A DNA stretch of 64,000 nucleotides, taken from assembly GCA_900469965.1 (NCBI GenBank), contig UBZP01000012.1:79014-143013 (forward strand). Direction: 5' to 3'. Origin of the DNA: Hyphomicrobiales bacterium. GTDB taxonomy: Bacteria; Pseudomonadota; Alphaproteobacteria; Rhizobiales; Rhizobiaceae. This document shows, in pieces, positions 47,907 to 57,672 of this stretch (the first letter of the stretch is position 1; every line of letters starts with the position of its first letter). A program made the translations under genes and the position numbers. The notes beneath the pieces were generated by a model, which was not told where the DNA came from, did no database searches, and worked only from the letters and a program-made list of their open reading frames with translations.

Positions 47907-48485
47907 GTGAGCGAACACGAAACTACAGGCGGTACAGCGGGCGAGCCCACGCGTCGCGATTTTCTTTACCTTACCACCGGCATGGCCGGCGTCGTCGGCG
48001 CTGCGGCGGTTGCCTGGCCGTTCATCGACCAGATGCGCCCGGACGCTTCGACGCTCGCGCTCGCCTCGATCGAGGTCGACGTCTCGAGCCTGACGCCCGG
48101 CATGTCGCTGACGGCGAAGTGGCGCGGCAAGCCGATCTTCATCCGCAACCGCACCGACAAGGAAGTCGAGGAAGCGAAGTCCGTTCCGATGGCCGACCTG
48201 AAGGATCCGGTCGCGCGCAACGCGAACGTTCCCGCCGATGCCGAGGCGACCGACCTCGACCGCTCGGCCGGCGAGGGCAAGGAAAACTGGATCGTCATGA
48301 TCGGCTCGTGCACCCATCTCGGCTGCGTGCCGCTCGGCCAGGCCGGCGATTTCGGCGGGTGGTTCTGTCCCTGCCATGGCTCGCACTATGACACCGCGGG
48401 CCGCATACGAAAGGGTCCGGCGCCGGAGAACCTCCACGTGCCGACCTATTCTTTCGTATCTGACACCGTTATCCGGATCGGTTGA
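47907..48485 (+). CDS. petA: Ubiquinol-cytochrome c reductase Rieske iron-sulfur subunit
   Basis: A 192-residue subunit of the bc1 complex. A twin-arginine TRRDFLYL motif (Arg16-Arg17) precedes the membrane anchor at about 22-42. The [2Fe-2S] ligands lie in CTHLGC and CPCHGSHYD. It passes electrons from ubiquinol to cytochrome c1. I chose GTG at 47907, preceded by GGAGAGGA, because it places the Tat motif at the usual distance. First gene of petABC; the 274-bp upstream gap should hold the promoter. Confidence 0.96.
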   Translation: MSEHETTGGTAGEPTRRDFLYLTTGMAGVVGAAAVAWPFIDQMRPDASTLALASIEVDVSSLTPGMSLTAKWRGKPIFIRNRTDKEVEEAKSVPMADLKDPVARNANVPADAEATDLDRSAGEGKENWIVMIGSCTHLGCVPLGQAGDFGGWFCPCHGSHYDTAGRIRKGPAPENLHVPTYSFVSDTVIRIG

Positions 48486-48499
48486 GGGGAACACCGAAT

Positions 48500-49774
48500 A
48501 TGAGTGCTGAGCATTCCACGTACCAGCCGAGCACCGGCATCGAGAAGTGGGTCGATTCGCGCCTGCCTTTGCCGCGCATGATCCATGACAGCTTCGTCTC
48601 CTACCCCGTTCCGCGCAACCTGAACTATGCCTACACGTTCGGCGCCATGCTCTCGGTGATGCTGATCGCGCAGATCCTGACGGGCGTCGTCCTGGCCATG
48701 CACTACGCCGCCGACACGACGGTCGCCTTCACCTCGGTCGAGAAGATCATGCGCGACGTCAACCACGGCTGGCTGTTGCGCTACATGCATGCCAACGGCG
48801 CGTCGTTCTTCTTCATCGCCGTCTACCTGCACATCGCCCGCGGCCTCTACTACGGCTCCTACAAGGCGCCGCGCGAGATCCTGTGGATCCTCGGCGTCGT
48901 CATCTATCTCCTGATGATGGCGACCGGCTTCATGGGCTACGTGCTGCCCTGGGGGCAGATGTCCTTCTGGGGCGCCACCGTCATCACCGGCTTCTTCTCG
49001 GCCTTCCCGTTGGTCGGCGAGTGGATCCAGCAGTTCCTGCTCGGCGGCTTCGCCGTCGACCAGCCGACGCTGAACCGCTTCTTCTCGCTGCACTACCTGC
49101 TGCCGTTCATGATCGCCGGCGTCGTCGTGCTGCACATCTGGGCGCTGCATGTGGTCGGCCAGACGAACCCGACCGGCGTCGAGGTGAAGTCGAAGACCGA
49201 CACGGTTGCGTTCACGCCCTATGCGACGCTGAAGGACGCGCTCGGCGTCTCGATCTTCCTGATCGTCTTCGCCTGGTTCATCTTCTACATGCCGAACTAC
49301 CTCGGCCACCCGGACAACTACATCCCGGCCGACCCGCTGAAGACGCCGGCCCACATCGTTCCGGAATGGTACTACCTGCCGTTCTACGCGATGCTGCGCG
49401 CCATCACCTTCAACATCGGCCCGATCGACTCCAAGCTCGGCGGCGTGCTCGTGATGTTCGGCTCGATCATCGTGCTGTTCTTCCTGCCCTGGCTCGACAC
49501 GTCGAAGGTCCGCTCGGCCGTGTACCGCCCCTGGTACAAGCTGTTCTTCTGGCTGTTCGTCGCCAACGCGATCATGCTCGGCTGGCTCGGCGCCATGCCG
49601 GCAGAAGGCATCTACGTCATCCTTTCGCAGCTCGGCACGCTCTACTACTTCGGTTTCTTCCTCGTCATCATGCCGGTCCTCGGCCTGATCGAGACCCCGA
49701 AGCGCATTCCGAACTCCATCACGGAAGCGGTTCTGGAAAAGAAGAACGCCACCGCCACGCTGGCCAAGGCCTGA
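48500..49774 (+). CDS. petB: Cytochrome b subunit of the bc1 complex
   Basis: A 424-residue membrane protein with about eight helices and the paired haem-ligand histidines in helices two and four ([20 protein letters not shown]). The quinol-site [12 protein letters not shown] is intact. GAGGGGAA lies before the ATG. It follows petA by 14 bp. Full length. Confidence 0.97.
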   Translation: MSAEHSTYQPSTGIEKWVDSRLPLPRMIHDSFVSYPVPRNLNYAYTFGAMLSVMLIAQILTGVVLAMHYAADTTVAFTSVEKIMRDVNHGWLLRYMHANGASFFFIAVYLHIARGLYYGSYKAPREILWILGVVIYLLMMATGFMGYVLPWGQMSFWGATVITGFFSAFPLVGEWIQQFLLGGFAVDQPTLNRFFSLHYLLPFMIAGVVVLHIWALHVVGQTNPTGVEVKSKTDTVAFTPYATLKDALGVSIFLIVFAWFIFYMPNYLGHPDNYIPADPLKTPAHIVPEWYYLPFYAMLRAITFNIGPIDSKLGGVLVMFGSIIVLFFLPWLDTSKVRSAVYRPWYKLFFWLFVANAIMLGWLGAMPAEGIYVILSQLGTLYYFGFFLVIMPVLGLIETPKRIPNSITEAVLEKKNATATLAKA

Positions 49775-49802
49775 TCGCGACGCGACGAAAGGAACCGAAA
49801 AA

Positions 49803-50678
49803 ATGAAAAAGCTTGTTGCAAGCCTTCTGTCGCTCGCAGTCGTCGCCGGCCTTGGCGTCTCGATTGCGACCGCCCAGGACGAACATGCCGCCGGCGGTGC
49901 GGAAGCCGAACACGCGACCCAGCACTTCCCGATCAACCACCCGCGCGAGCAGGAATGGTCGTTCGCCGGCCCGTTCGGCAAGTACGATCGCGGCCAGCTC
50001 CAGCGCGGGCTGAAGGTCTACACCGAGGTCTGCGCCGCCTGTCACTCGATGAACCTCGTGGCCTTCCGCACGCTCGGAGACCTCGGCTATTCCGAGGCGC
50101 AGGTGAAGACCTTCGCCGCCAACTACGAGGTGCAGGACGGGCCGAACGCCGACGGCGAGATGTTCACCCGCCCGGCGATCCCGTCCGACCACTTCCCGTC
50201 GCCGTTCCCGAACAAGGAAGCGGCCGCGGCCGCCAACAACGGGGCTGCCCCGCCGGACTTCTCGCTGATCGCGAAGGCCCGCGGCATCACCCGCGGCTTC
50301 CCGCAGTTCGTCATCGACATCTTCACGCAGTACCAGGAAGGCGGGCCGGACTACATCTACTCGCTGCTGACCGGCTACCAGGAACCGCCGGCCGGCGTCG
50401 AAGTGGCCGAGGGCACGCACTACAACCCCTACTTCGCCAATGCCGCCGCCCTTGCCATGGCCGCGCCGCTGTCGGACGACCAGGTCACCTATGACGACGG
50501 CTCGCCGCAGACGGTCGACCAGTATGCGCACGACGTGGCAGCCTTCCTGATGTGGGCCGCCGAGCCGCACCTGGAGGCGCGCAAGCGCACGGGCTTCATG
50601 GTCATGGTGTTCCTGGTGATCTTCACCGGCCTGATCTACCTGACCAAGAAGTCGGTCTATGCCAACAAGGAACACTGA
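49803..50678 (+). CDS. petC: Cytochrome c1
   Basis: A 291-residue subunit with a signal peptide (about 1-24, ending ATAQ), the haem site CAACH near 77-81, the distal Met region and a C-terminal membrane anchor (about 260-280). An Ala/Glu/His-rich segment follows the signal. It accepts electrons from the Rieske protein. Third gene of petABC, ending before a strong terminator. Confidence 0.97.
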   Translation: MKKLVASLLSLAVVAGLGVSIATAQDEHAAGGAEAEHATQHFPINHPREQEWSFAGPFGKYDRGQLQRGLKVYTEVCAACHSMNLVAFRTLGDLGYSEAQVKTFAANYEVQDGPNADGEMFTRPAIPSDHFPSPFPNKEAAAAANNGAAPPDFSLIAKARGITRGFPQFVIDIFTQYQEGGPDYIYSLLTGYQEPPAGVEVAEGTHYNPYFANAAALAMAAPLSDDQVTYDDGSPQTVDQYAHDVAAFLMWAAEPHLEARKRTGFMVMVFLVIFTGLIYLTKKSVYANKEH

Positions 50679-50700
50679 GCGGTTCCACTGCCACTACAAG

Positions 50701-50725
50701 AAGGCGGCCACCGGCCGCCTTTTTT
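50701..50725 (+). terminator. Rho-independent terminator of petABC
   Basis: AAGGCGGCC (50701-50709) pairs perfectly with GGCCGCCTT (50713-50721) across a 3-nt loop, followed by a run of six T (50720-50725). It lies 22 bp after petC. Confidence 0.95.
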
Positions 50726-50805
50726 GTTGGTGCGGGAATTCGACACTTGCATTTGCAGGCCGCTATCCATCACCTCTTTGCCGACCTGCCATACGGACAA
50801 AAGCC

Positions 50806-51348
50806 ATGACCACGCTCCAGGACGAACTGATCGCTTCCATCCGCAACATTCCGGACTATCCGAAGCCGGGGATCATGTTCCGCGACATCACCACGCTGCT
50901 CGGCAGTCCGCGGGCGTTTCGGCGGGCGGTCGATGAGCTGGTGCATCCCTATGCCGGCACGGGGATCGCCCATGTCGTCGGGATCGAGGCGCGGGGGTTC
51001 ATCCTCGGCGGGGCCATGGCGCACCAGCTTTCCAGCGGCTTCATCCCGATCCGCAAGAAGGGCAAGCTGCCGCGCGAGACCGTGCGCATCGCCTACAGCC
51101 TGGAATACGGCGTCGACGAGATGGAGGTGCACAAGGATGCGCTGAAGCCCGGCGACAAGGTGATCCTGGTCGACGACCTGATCGCCACCGGCGGCACGGC
51201 GGTCGCAGCCGTCAAGCTGCTGCGCCAGATCGGAGCCGACATCGTCGCCGCCTGCTTCGTCATCGACCTGCCGGAACTCGGCGGCGGAAAGAAGCTGGAG
51301 GAACTCGGCGTGGAGGTGCGCACGCTGGTGGCCTACGAGGGTCACTGA
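50806..51348 (+). CDS. apt: Adenine phosphoribosyltransferase
   Basis: A 180-residue enzyme that converts adenine and PRPP to AMP in purine salvage. The PRPP-binding [14 protein letters not shown] lies at about 121-134. [11 protein letters not shown] and [11 protein letters not shown] are also typical. Full length, alone between petABC and the convergent MaoC genes. Confidence 0.96.
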   Translation: MTTLQDELIASIRNIPDYPKPGIMFRDITTLLGSPRAFRRAVDELVHPYAGTGIAHVVGIEARGFILGGAMAHQLSSGFIPIRKKGKLPRETVRIAYSLEYGVDEMEVHKDALKPGDKVILVDDLIATGGTAVAAVKLLRQIGADIVAACFVIDLPELGGGKKLEELGVEVRTLVAYEGH

Positions 51349-51402
51349 AGCCGCCTTGGCGGGGCAGGGGCGCGCCTGATGGGATCGGACGCGCCTGCGC
51401 GC

Positions 51403-51870
51403 TCAGACGAATTCCATGACGCTGCTTTCGAAGCGGATCACCGGCTCGCCGTGCTGGTTGCTGCCCTCGCACAGGATCGTGTCGATCAGCCGGTCGGGGC
51501 GGGATGGCTGCTCGCGGGTTTCGAGCAATGTTGCGGAATAGGTGATCGTGTCGCCGGCAAAGACCGGCTTCAGCCAGCGCAGGTCGCGGAAGCCGTGCGC
51601 GGGACCGAGCCGGGGCGGAACCTTGCCCTCGCGCTCCAGCCTCAGGCACTCGGCGGCCCAGAAGGCGAGGAACGTCTTCATCCAGGCCGCACAGGTGTGC
51701 CAGCCGGAAGCACAGAGGCCGCCGAACAGCGAATTCCTGGCCGCCTCCGCATCGACGTGAAAGGGCTGCGGATCGAACTGGCGCGCGTAACGGATGATGT
51801 CGTCCGCCGTGAAGTGGTGCGTGCCGAGGACGATCGTTCGTTCGGCCGGATAGAGCTCAGCCATGCGCAT
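51403..51870 (-). CDS. MaoC-family dehydratase, second copy
   Basis: A 155-residue hotdog-fold protein. The active-site region FDPQPFHVDAEAARNSLFGGLCASGWHT near 31-58 carries the family's Asp/His pair. It probably hydrates enoyl-thioesters. It is a tandem paralogue of the gene at 51857 and overlaps it by 14 bp, suggesting a heterodimer or consecutive steps. Confidence 0.92.
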   Translation of the reverse strand: MRMAELYPAERTIVLGTHHFTADDIIRYARQFDPQPFHVDAEAARNSLFGGLCASGWHTCAAWMKTFLAFWAAECLRLEREGKVPPRLGPAHGFRDLRWLKPVFAGDTITYSATLLETREQPSRPDRLIDTILCEGSNQHGEPVIRFESSVMEFV

Positions 51871-52324
51871 CGGCGGGGGCCTCCGTTGCCTTGACGCGGA
51901 TCATGTTGGCATAGTCGCAGACGGCGACCGTCTCGCCGCGCTGGTTGGTCACCTCGGCGATGAAGCGCACGATGCCGATGTCGGGACGGGAGCGGGAGAT
52001 GCGCGCCTCGGCCACGCGGCAGTGGCCGGAGAGCGTGTCGCCGGCCAGGACCGGCCGCCGCCACTCCATGCTGTTCACGCCGGGGGAGCCTTCGCCCGCG
52101 GTCATCCTGATGTAGCTGTCGCAGAGCATCCGCATCATGACGGCGCTGGTGTGCCAGCCAGAGGCGGCGAGCCCGCCGAGCACGCCGGCCCTGCCGGCCG
52201 CCTCGTCGAGATGCATCGGCTGCGGGTCGAATTCGGTCGCAAAGGCGATGATCTCTTCGGCCGTCATCGTCCGGTCGGGAAAATCGAACCGCCGGCCGAT
52301 CGGGAAATCTTCGAAATAGAGCAC
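51857..52324 (-). CDS. MaoC-family dehydratase, first copy
   Basis: A 155-residue hotdog protein with FDPQPMHLDEAAGRAGVLGGLAASGWHT near 32-59, matching its neighbour almost residue for residue. Active-site Asp and His are kept. First gene of a two-gene unit; substrate unknown. Confidence 0.92.
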   Translation of the reverse strand: MLYFEDFPIGRRFDFPDRTMTAEEIIAFATEFDPQPMHLDEAAGRAGVLGGLAASGWHTSAVMMRMLCDSYIRMTAGEGSPGVNSMEWRRPVLAGDTLSGHCRVAEARISRSRPDIGIVRFIAEVTNQRGETVAVCDYANMIRVKATEAPADAHG

Positions 52325-52434
52325 GGGCGTTCCTCCATTGCCGGGCAGATGCGGCTGGTCATGACTAGCAGAAATCTATACCACCAGTCCTGCAATCCAA
52401 GGGCGCATCGCGCTGGAAACGGGACGGAAGAAAC

Positions 52435-53535
52435 GTGACGACGGAACTTGAAGCGACGCTCAGGCAGGCGGCCAGGCTGGGACTCGTGGGCGACGGGCAG
52501 GTGGCGGGGCTCGCAGCCTTCCTCAACGCCCGCGGACGCTACGTCCCCGCAGCCGCCGCGATCGTTTCCGACGGGCTCGCCGACCCGCCGCGCGATGTGG
52601 CCGATACCGAATCGCCGCGCTTCGTCCGCGGTTTCCACGACGTGCTGATCACGATCGGCATCGTCGTGGCGCTCGTCGGCCTGTCGGGCCTTGCGAGCGT
52701 GCTGGCGCTGCTGCCGGCCGTCATCCTGCTGAGCGAGGTGCTGGTCCGCCGGCAAAGGCTGGCGCTGCCGGCGGTCGCGCTGACCATCGCCTTCGTGCAA
52801 GGGGCCGGCTACCTGATCCTGACGGCGATCGGGCCTATTGCCGAGGGGTGGTACGGGATCACCTACGCATGCGCGTTCCTGGCGAGCTATCCCGTCCTGC
52901 TCGGCCTCTACTACTGGCGCTACCGGGTGCCGCTGTCGCTGGCGCTGACGCTGATCTCGGCCTTCGGGCTCGCGGTTCTGTTGGTGCTGGTCCTGCTCGG
53001 GCGCATCGCCGGTACCGATCAGTTCGTCGCCGAGCACCGCCTCGCCTCGGCGCTGGTCTTCCTGCTCGCCGCGCTCGGCCTGTTCGCGGTCGCCATGCGC
53101 TACGACCTGTCGGACCCGCAGCGGCAGACACGGCGCTCCGACATCGCCTTCTGGCTGCATCTCGGCGCCGCCCCCTTCCTGCTCTATGCGCTGATCGCCT
53201 TCGTCTTCCTCGATCGCCTTTCGCCGCAATGGCCGGGCGGGGATGCGACCTACCTGCAGGCGACGGTCGTCATCGCCATCGTCTCGTGCTTCATGCTGGT
53301 CGGGCTCGTGATCGACCGGCGGGCCTTCGTGACGTCCGGGCTGGTGTCGCTCGGCCTTGCGATCTGGACACTGCTGCGCCAGAACGCCTTCGAGGCGTCG
53401 AGCTACGTCTATGTGACGATCCTGTCGGTGGGCATCGTCGTGCTTGGCGTGGGCATCTTCTGGCCGGCGCTGCGGCGCTTCGTGATGGGGTTCATGCCCG
53501 AAAGCGTCGCGTCTCGGCTGCACGCGGTCCATTGA
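52435..53535 (+). CDS. Polytopic membrane protein of unknown function
   Basis: A 366-residue protein with a soluble N-terminus of about 65 residues and about nine to ten hydrophobic helices (from about 72 to 350). The layout resembles DUF2157-type proteins, but the assignment is tentative. The start is GTG at 52435 with GGACGGAAG upstream. Divergent from the MaoC pair and convergent with ychF. Confidence 0.75.
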   Translation: MTTELEATLRQAARLGLVGDGQVAGLAAFLNARGRYVPAAAAIVSDGLADPPRDVADTESPRFVRGFHDVLITIGIVVALVGLSGLASVLALLPAVILLSEVLVRRQRLALPAVALTIAFVQGAGYLILTAIGPIAEGWYGITYACAFLASYPVLLGLYYWRYRVPLSLALTLISAFGLAVLLVLVLLGRIAGTDQFVAEHRLASALVFLLAALGLFAVAMRYDLSDPQRQTRRSDIAFWLHLGAAPFLLYALIAFVFLDRLSPQWPGGDATYLQATVVIAIVSCFMLVGLVIDRRAFVTSGLVSLGLAIWTLLRQNAFEASSYVYVTILSVGIVVLGVGIFWPALRRFVMGFMPESVASRLHAVH

Positions 53536-53546
53536 GGTCGCACGTG

Positions 53547-53573
53547 ACGCCGGCGCATTCGATGCGCCGGCGT
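53547..53573. terminator. 12-bp perfect hairpin between convergent genes
   Basis: ACGCCGGCGCAT (53547-53558) pairs perfectly with ATGCGCCGGCGT (53562-53573) across TCG. It lies between the membrane-protein stop and the ychF stop and is likely a bidirectional terminator, though it lacks a T-run. Confidence 0.7.
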
Positions 53574-53590
53574 GCGAGGTCTCGCCGGCG

Positions 53591-54694
53591 TTAGGTGTTG
53601 AAGCGGAAGTGGATGACGTCGCCGTCCTGGACGACGTATTCCTTGCCTTCGTCCCGGCCCTTGCCCGCTTCCTTGGCGCCGACTTCGCCCTTGTAGGTGA
53701 TGTAGTCGTCGAAGCCGATGGTGAAGGCGCGGATGAAGCCGCGCTCGAAATCCGTGTGGATGACGCCGGCGGCCTGCGGCGCCTTGGTGCCGCGCACGAT
53801 CGTCCAGGCGCGGGTCTCCTTCGGGCCGACGGTGAAATAGGTGATCAGGTCGAGCAGGTGGTAGCCGGCGCGGATGAGCCGGTCGAGGCCGGCCTCGTGA
53901 AGGCCGAGCGCCGAGAGGAACTCGGCAGCCTCGTCTTCGGGAAGCTGGGCGACCTCGGCCTCGATCGCAGCCGAGATGATCACGCATTCCGCGCCCTGCT
54001 TCTCGGCCATGGCGGCGACGGCGGCGGTGTGCTCGTTGCCGGTCGCCGCATCGGCCTCGGCGACGTTGCAGACGTAGAGAACCGGGTGCGAGGTCAGCAG
54101 GTTGAGGCCCTTCAGGATCTCGATTTCCTCCGGCGCCAGCGTCTTGAGCAGCAGGCGGGCCGGCTTGCCGTCATGCAGCAGCTTGATCACGGCTTCCATG
54201 ACCGGCAGCTGCGCCGTCGCGTCCTTGTCCTTGCCGGTGGCGCGCTTGCGGGTCTGCTCGACGCGGCGCTCCAGGCTCTCGAGGTCTGCGAGCATCAGCT
54301 CGGTCTCGATCGTGTCGGCGTCGCCGACCGGGTTGATGCGGCCCTCGACATGGGTGATGTCGTCGTCCTCGAAGCAGCGCAGCACGTGCACGACGGCATC
54401 GACTTCACGGATGTTGGCGAGAAACTTGTTGCCCAGGCCCTCGCCCTTGGATGCGCCGCGCACGAGGCCGGCGATGTCGACGAAGGAGATGCGGGTCGGG
54501 ATGATCTCCTTGGAGCCGGCAACGGCCGCGAGCTGCTGCATGCGCGGATCGGGGACGGCCACCTCGCCGGTGTTCGGCTCGATGGTGCAGAAGGGATAGT
54601 TGGCGGCCTGCGCGGCGGCCGTCTTGGTCAGCGCGTTGAAGAGGGTGGACTTGCCGACATTCGGCAGCCCGACGATACCGCATTTGAAACCCAT
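53591..54694 (-). CDS. ychF: Redox-regulated ATPase YchF
   Basis: A 367-residue Obg-family P-loop protein of exactly the usual length. G1 is GLPNVGKS at 9-16, and [20 protein letters not shown] is the switch region. The C-terminal TGS domain ends with [11 protein letters not shown]. It binds ribosomes and prefers ATP over GTP. The ATG at 54694 is set by family start; the ribosome binding site is weak. Confidence 0.97.
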   Translation of the reverse strand: MGFKCGIVGLPNVGKSTLFNALTKTAAAQAANYPFCTIEPNTGEVAVPDPRMQQLAAVAGSKEIIPTRISFVDIAGLVRGASKGEGLGNKFLANIREVDAVVHVLRCFEDDDITHVEGRINPVGDADTIETELMLADLESLERRVEQTRKRATGKDKDATAQLPVMEAVIKLLHDGKPARLLLKTLAPEEIEILKGLNLLTSHPVLYVCNVAEADAATGNEHTAAVAAMAEKQGAECVIISAAIEAEVAQLPEDEAAEFLSALGLHEAGLDRLIRAGYHLLDLITYFTVGPKETRAWTIVRGTKAPQAAGVIHTDFERGFIRAFTIGFDDYITYKGEVGAKEAGKGRDEGKEYVVQDGDVIHFRFNT

Positions 54695-55080
54695 GGGGAT
54701 GGTCCGTTCCGTGTCTTGACGATCTTTGCCCCCGCTATGGGGGAAGGGCCGGGGGAGGTCAAGTCCGCACGCCCGCGAATGCGGCGGCAAGCGGTGGCAT
54801 GCGGAGGGTCGGGGTGTTGCCGCCGGGAGACGCTGCGGCGGCCGCCGTGGCTTTGGAGCGCGGGGACCGATGCGTCATGCTCTGGCAATGCCCATGTGGC
54901 AAGGATCGGTATATACATACAATGATATATACAATGCGACGTTCCACTTGGTTGATTACAGCCAGTGTTTCGCGTATTTCGGCTGCGTCACTCTGCCATC
55001 TCGACGGCAATGGGTCGGAATTGTATCTACATGACTGCATTCAATATGGAATTGAATGGTTCAGCCGAAGGATCCGTACG
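54695..55080. other. 386-bp divergent intergenic region with AT-rich repeat
   Basis: The region separates ychF (leftward) and the DUF983 gene (rightward). Around 54910-54936 it holds TATATACATACAATG followed at once by ATATATACAATG, an unusually AT-rich near-duplicate in otherwise GC-rich DNA, which may carry promoters or a regulator site. No convincing gene was found in it. Confidence 0.6.
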
Positions 55081-55461
55081 ATGGTCGAGGACTATCCACC
55101 ACTGCCGCCGATGGAGACCGGGATCAGGGGGCGCTGTCCGCGCTGCGGCCAGGGACACCTGTTCGACGGCTTCCTGACGCTGAAGCCGAAATGCGAGGCC
55201 TGCGGGCTCGACTACTCCTTCGCCGATCCGGCGGACGGTCCGGCCTTCTTCGTGATCTGTTTCGCCTGCGTGCCCAGCGTCCTGCTCGCCGTCTGGCTGG
55301 AGGTCGCCTTCAGCGCCTCGTTCTGGACGCAGCTGTTCGTGACGGGACCGTTCCTGCTGGCCACCTGCATCCCGCCGCTGAGGCCGCTGAAGGGCTGGCT
55401 GGTGGCGAGCCAGTATTTCTACAAGGCCGAGGAAGGAAAGGTCGTGCGGTCTCCGCAATAG
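55081..55461 (+). CDS. DUF983 membrane protein
   Basis: A 126-residue protein. An N-terminal zinc-ribbon-like part has CPRCGQGHLF and CEACGLDY (four cysteines) at about 19-42. Two transmembrane helices follow at about 52-75 and 80-98. AAGGA precedes the ATG at 55081. The family is common in alphaproteobacteria; function unknown. Confidence 0.92.
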   Translation: MVEDYPPLPPMETGIRGRCPRCGQGHLFDGFLTLKPKCEACGLDYSFADPADGPAFFVICFACVPSVLLAVWLEVAFSASFWTQLFVTGPFLLATCIPPLRPLKGWLVASQYFYKAEEGKVVRSPQ

Positions 55462-55625
55462 CCTCGCCGCGCTTCCACGGCGTCGAGCGAGGCGGCGCGG
55501 CGCCGTGGAAGCTGCCTCCTTCGGATCGGGAATCGTCCGTGCCCTTGCGACACCGTTGATGGCGTTGCACAATGGCAGGCCAAGCCGGGAATGGCTGTCC
55601 CGATCCTCAGGAGAAGACGCTTCCG

Positions 55626-55937
55626 ATGAGCAACAAGGACACGGCGATCAAGCCGAAGACCGTCACCAAGCAGAAGCTGGAGCGCCCGAAGCTCTACAAG
55701 GTGATCCTCGTCAACGACGACTACACGCCGCGCGAGTTCGTCATCCTCGTGCTGCGCGCCGTTTTCCGCATGAGCGAGGAGACGGGATACCGGGTGATGA
55801 TGACGGCGCATAAGCTCGGGACCTGCGTGGTCGTCGTCTGCGCCCGCGACATCGCCGAGACCAAGGCGAGCGAGGCGACGGACCTCGCCAAGGAGGCTGG
55901 GTTTCCGCTGATGTTCAGGACCGAGCCGGAAGAATAG
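55626..55937 (+). CDS. clpS: ATP-dependent Clp protease adaptor ClpS
   Basis: A 103-residue adaptor with the N-degron-binding region KVILVNDDYTPREFV at about 25-39, followed by VLRAVFRMSEETGYRVMMTAH and the C-terminal CARDIAETKASEATDLA. It delivers N-degron substrates to ClpA. GGAGAAG lies before the ATG. No clpA is adjacent. Rhizobia often carry two ClpS; which one this is cannot be told from sequence alone. Confidence 0.95.
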   Translation: MSNKDTAIKPKTVTKQKLERPKLYKVILVNDDYTPREFVILVLRAVFRMSEETGYRVMMTAHKLGTCVVVVCARDIAETKASEATDLAKEAGFPLMFRTEPEE

Positions 55938-56037
55938 GCCGGCGGCCCTAGTCGCCGATGTTGAGTTCGGCGTGGAGCGCAAGCAGGCCCAAGAGATCGT
56001 CCGGCCGGCTGGCCGGCGTGTGGCGCCGCCAGCCGCC

Positions 56038-56754
56038 TCACTCGCCCTTGTTGCCGAGCAGCTTCTTCAGCATTTCCGCCATCGGGCCGGTCGCCGGCAG
56101 AGCCTTGGGCTGGTTGTGGTTGCGCGCCGGGCGGATGTGGGACTGGCCGGCCGGCTTCTTTGGCGCGGCGTCCTTCTCGTCCGGCTTGCCGCCCGTGGCA
56201 AGCGCGAGCTTGTTCATCAGTTGCGAGTCCTCGCCCCGCACCAGCATGTCGGCATTGATCGCCAGTTCGTCGAGCAGGGGATCGAGCCAGGCATGGTCGG
56301 CCTTGGCGAAATCGCCGAGCACATGGTTGTGCACGAGCTCCTTGACACCCGGATGGCCGATGCCGAGGCGCAGGCGGCGATAGTCGCGGCCGCAATGGGC
56401 ATCGAGCGACTTCACGCCGTTGTGGCCGCCGTGCCCACCGCCGGTCTTGATGCGCGCCTTGCCGGGCGCAAGGTCGAGCTCGTCATAGATCGCGACGACG
56501 TCCTTGGGTGCGAGCTTGTAGAAGCGCATCGCCTCGCCGACGGCCTCGCCGGAAAGGTTCATGAAGGTCTGCGGCTTGATCAGCAGCACCCTCTCGCCGG
56601 CAAGCTCGCCCTCGGAGATCTCGCCCTTGAACTTCTTCGACCACGGCGAGAACCGGTTCTTGCGGTGGATGGCGTCCACGGCCATGAAACCGATGTTGTG
56701 CCGGTTGCCGGCATATTTGGGGCCGGGATTGCCGAGGCCTGCGATGATCAGCAT
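56038..56754 (-). CDS. pth: Peptidyl-tRNA hydrolase
   Basis: A 238-residue enzyme that releases tRNA from stalled peptidyl-tRNA. The catalytic region [18 protein letters not shown] (Asn9, His19) and the Asp region [10 protein letters not shown] are intact. About 45 extra residues at the C-terminus, rich in Lys, Pro and Gly, are typical of alphaproteobacterial copies. Convergent with clpS. Confidence 0.96.
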   Translation of the reverse strand: MLIIAGLGNPGPKYAGNRHNIGFMAVDAIHRKNRFSPWSKKFKGEISEGELAGERVLLIKPQTFMNLSGEAVGEAMRFYKLAPKDVVAIYDELDLAPGKARIKTGGGHGGHNGVKSLDAHCGRDYRRLRLGIGHPGVKELVHNHVLGDFAKADHAWLDPLLDELAINADMLVRGEDSQLMNKLALATGGKPDEKDAAPKKPAGQSHIRPARNHNQPKALPATGPMAEMLKKLLGNKGE

Positions 56755-56906
56755 GGGACGCGCTCGCGTGAAGTCCGGAAAGGGATTGTCTGTCGCTGTG
56801 TCCCACCGTCAATTGCGGCCGATGTCAACCGATTTCTCGAAACAGGGCGCCCTGCGGTGATCCGCCATGGCCGGGTGACGCCGGGCAGCGGGTGGTCCGG
56901 GTCGGT

Positions 56907-57653
56907 CTATCGTTGCGCCGTGCGCGTGTTCGGCGGCAGCCCGTAGCGGGCAAAGATGGCGTCCTGCCTGCCGGAGGTGACGAGGGCGTCGAGTGCCTGC
57001 TGCAGGGCACGAATCGTCTCTTCGGGCACGCTTCTGTTGCAGGCGATGCCGTAGACCTGCCCGTCCATGAGCATCGCCCGCTCGATCGGCTGGCCGTCGG
57101 CGATCAGCTTGTCGTAGGTCTTCACCGAGGTCGGCATCAGGTCGATCCGGCCGCTTCTGAGCTTGCCGAGCGTGATCTCGATATCGCTGGCGAGGTCGAT
57201 GTCGGTGAAGCCCAGCTGCTTCAGGACATCGAAGCCGATGTCGCCGCGCTGCGAGCCGATCCGGAACGCGCGGGCCTGCTCGAGCGTGGTGGCGACGATC
57301 GGGCTGCCCTTGCGCTTGATCATGACCATCTGGTCGCGCAGCAGCGGCTCGACCCAGCGGAACTTCGCATGCCGCTCGGGGGTGTGGCCGGTGGTGAAGA
57401 CGCAATGGCCGGCCTGGCGCTCGGCCAGCATCAGCGCCCGTGCCCAGGGCATGATCTCCATCTGGTAGTAAATGCCGCTCGCTTCGGCGATCTGGCGGAC
57501 CTGCTCGACGGCGATGCCCTTGATCTCGCCGCCCTCGGAGTAGTTGAAGGGCGCGTATTCCTCCGTCACGAAGGTGATGTCGGCGGCGAGGGCAGGGCCG
57601 ACGAGACTTGCGACGAGGGCCAGGGCGGCCAGGGCGGTCTTCGTCGACATCAT
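56907..57653 (-). CDS. Periplasmic solute-binding protein, family 3
   Basis: A 248-residue protein with a signal peptide (about 1-24, ending ALA) and a two-lobed SBP_bac_3 domain (ITFVTEEYAPFNYSEGGEIKG; RIGSQRGDIGFDVL). There are no ABC permease or ATPase genes nearby. It lies 19 bp after the GGDEF/EAL gene on the same strand, so it may be a ligand sensor co-expressed with that enzyme rather than a transporter part. Start at 57653 or the next codon. Confidence 0.87.
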   Translation of the reverse strand: MMSTKTALAALALVASLVGPALAADITFVTEEYAPFNYSEGGEIKGIAVEQVRQIAEASGIYYQMEIMPWARALMLAERQAGHCVFTTGHTPERHAKFRWVEPLLRDQMVMIKRKGSPIVATTLEQARAFRIGSQRGDIGFDVLKQLGFTDIDLASDIEITLGKLRSGRIDLMPTSVKTYDKLIADGQPIERAMLMDGQVYGIACNRSVPEETIRALQQALDALVTSGRQDAIFARYGLPPNTRTAQR

Positions 57654-57672
57654 GCTCGTAAACCCTTCGCTT

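Noticed and set aside
48446..49981. Long minus-strand frame opposite petB
   Set aside because: It is a shadow of the cytochrome b gene with repetitive acidic and basic residues.
54759..55040. Minus-strand frame in the ychF/DUF983 gap
   Set aside because: It has no ribosome binding site, no family features, and crosses the AT-rich promoter-like DNA.
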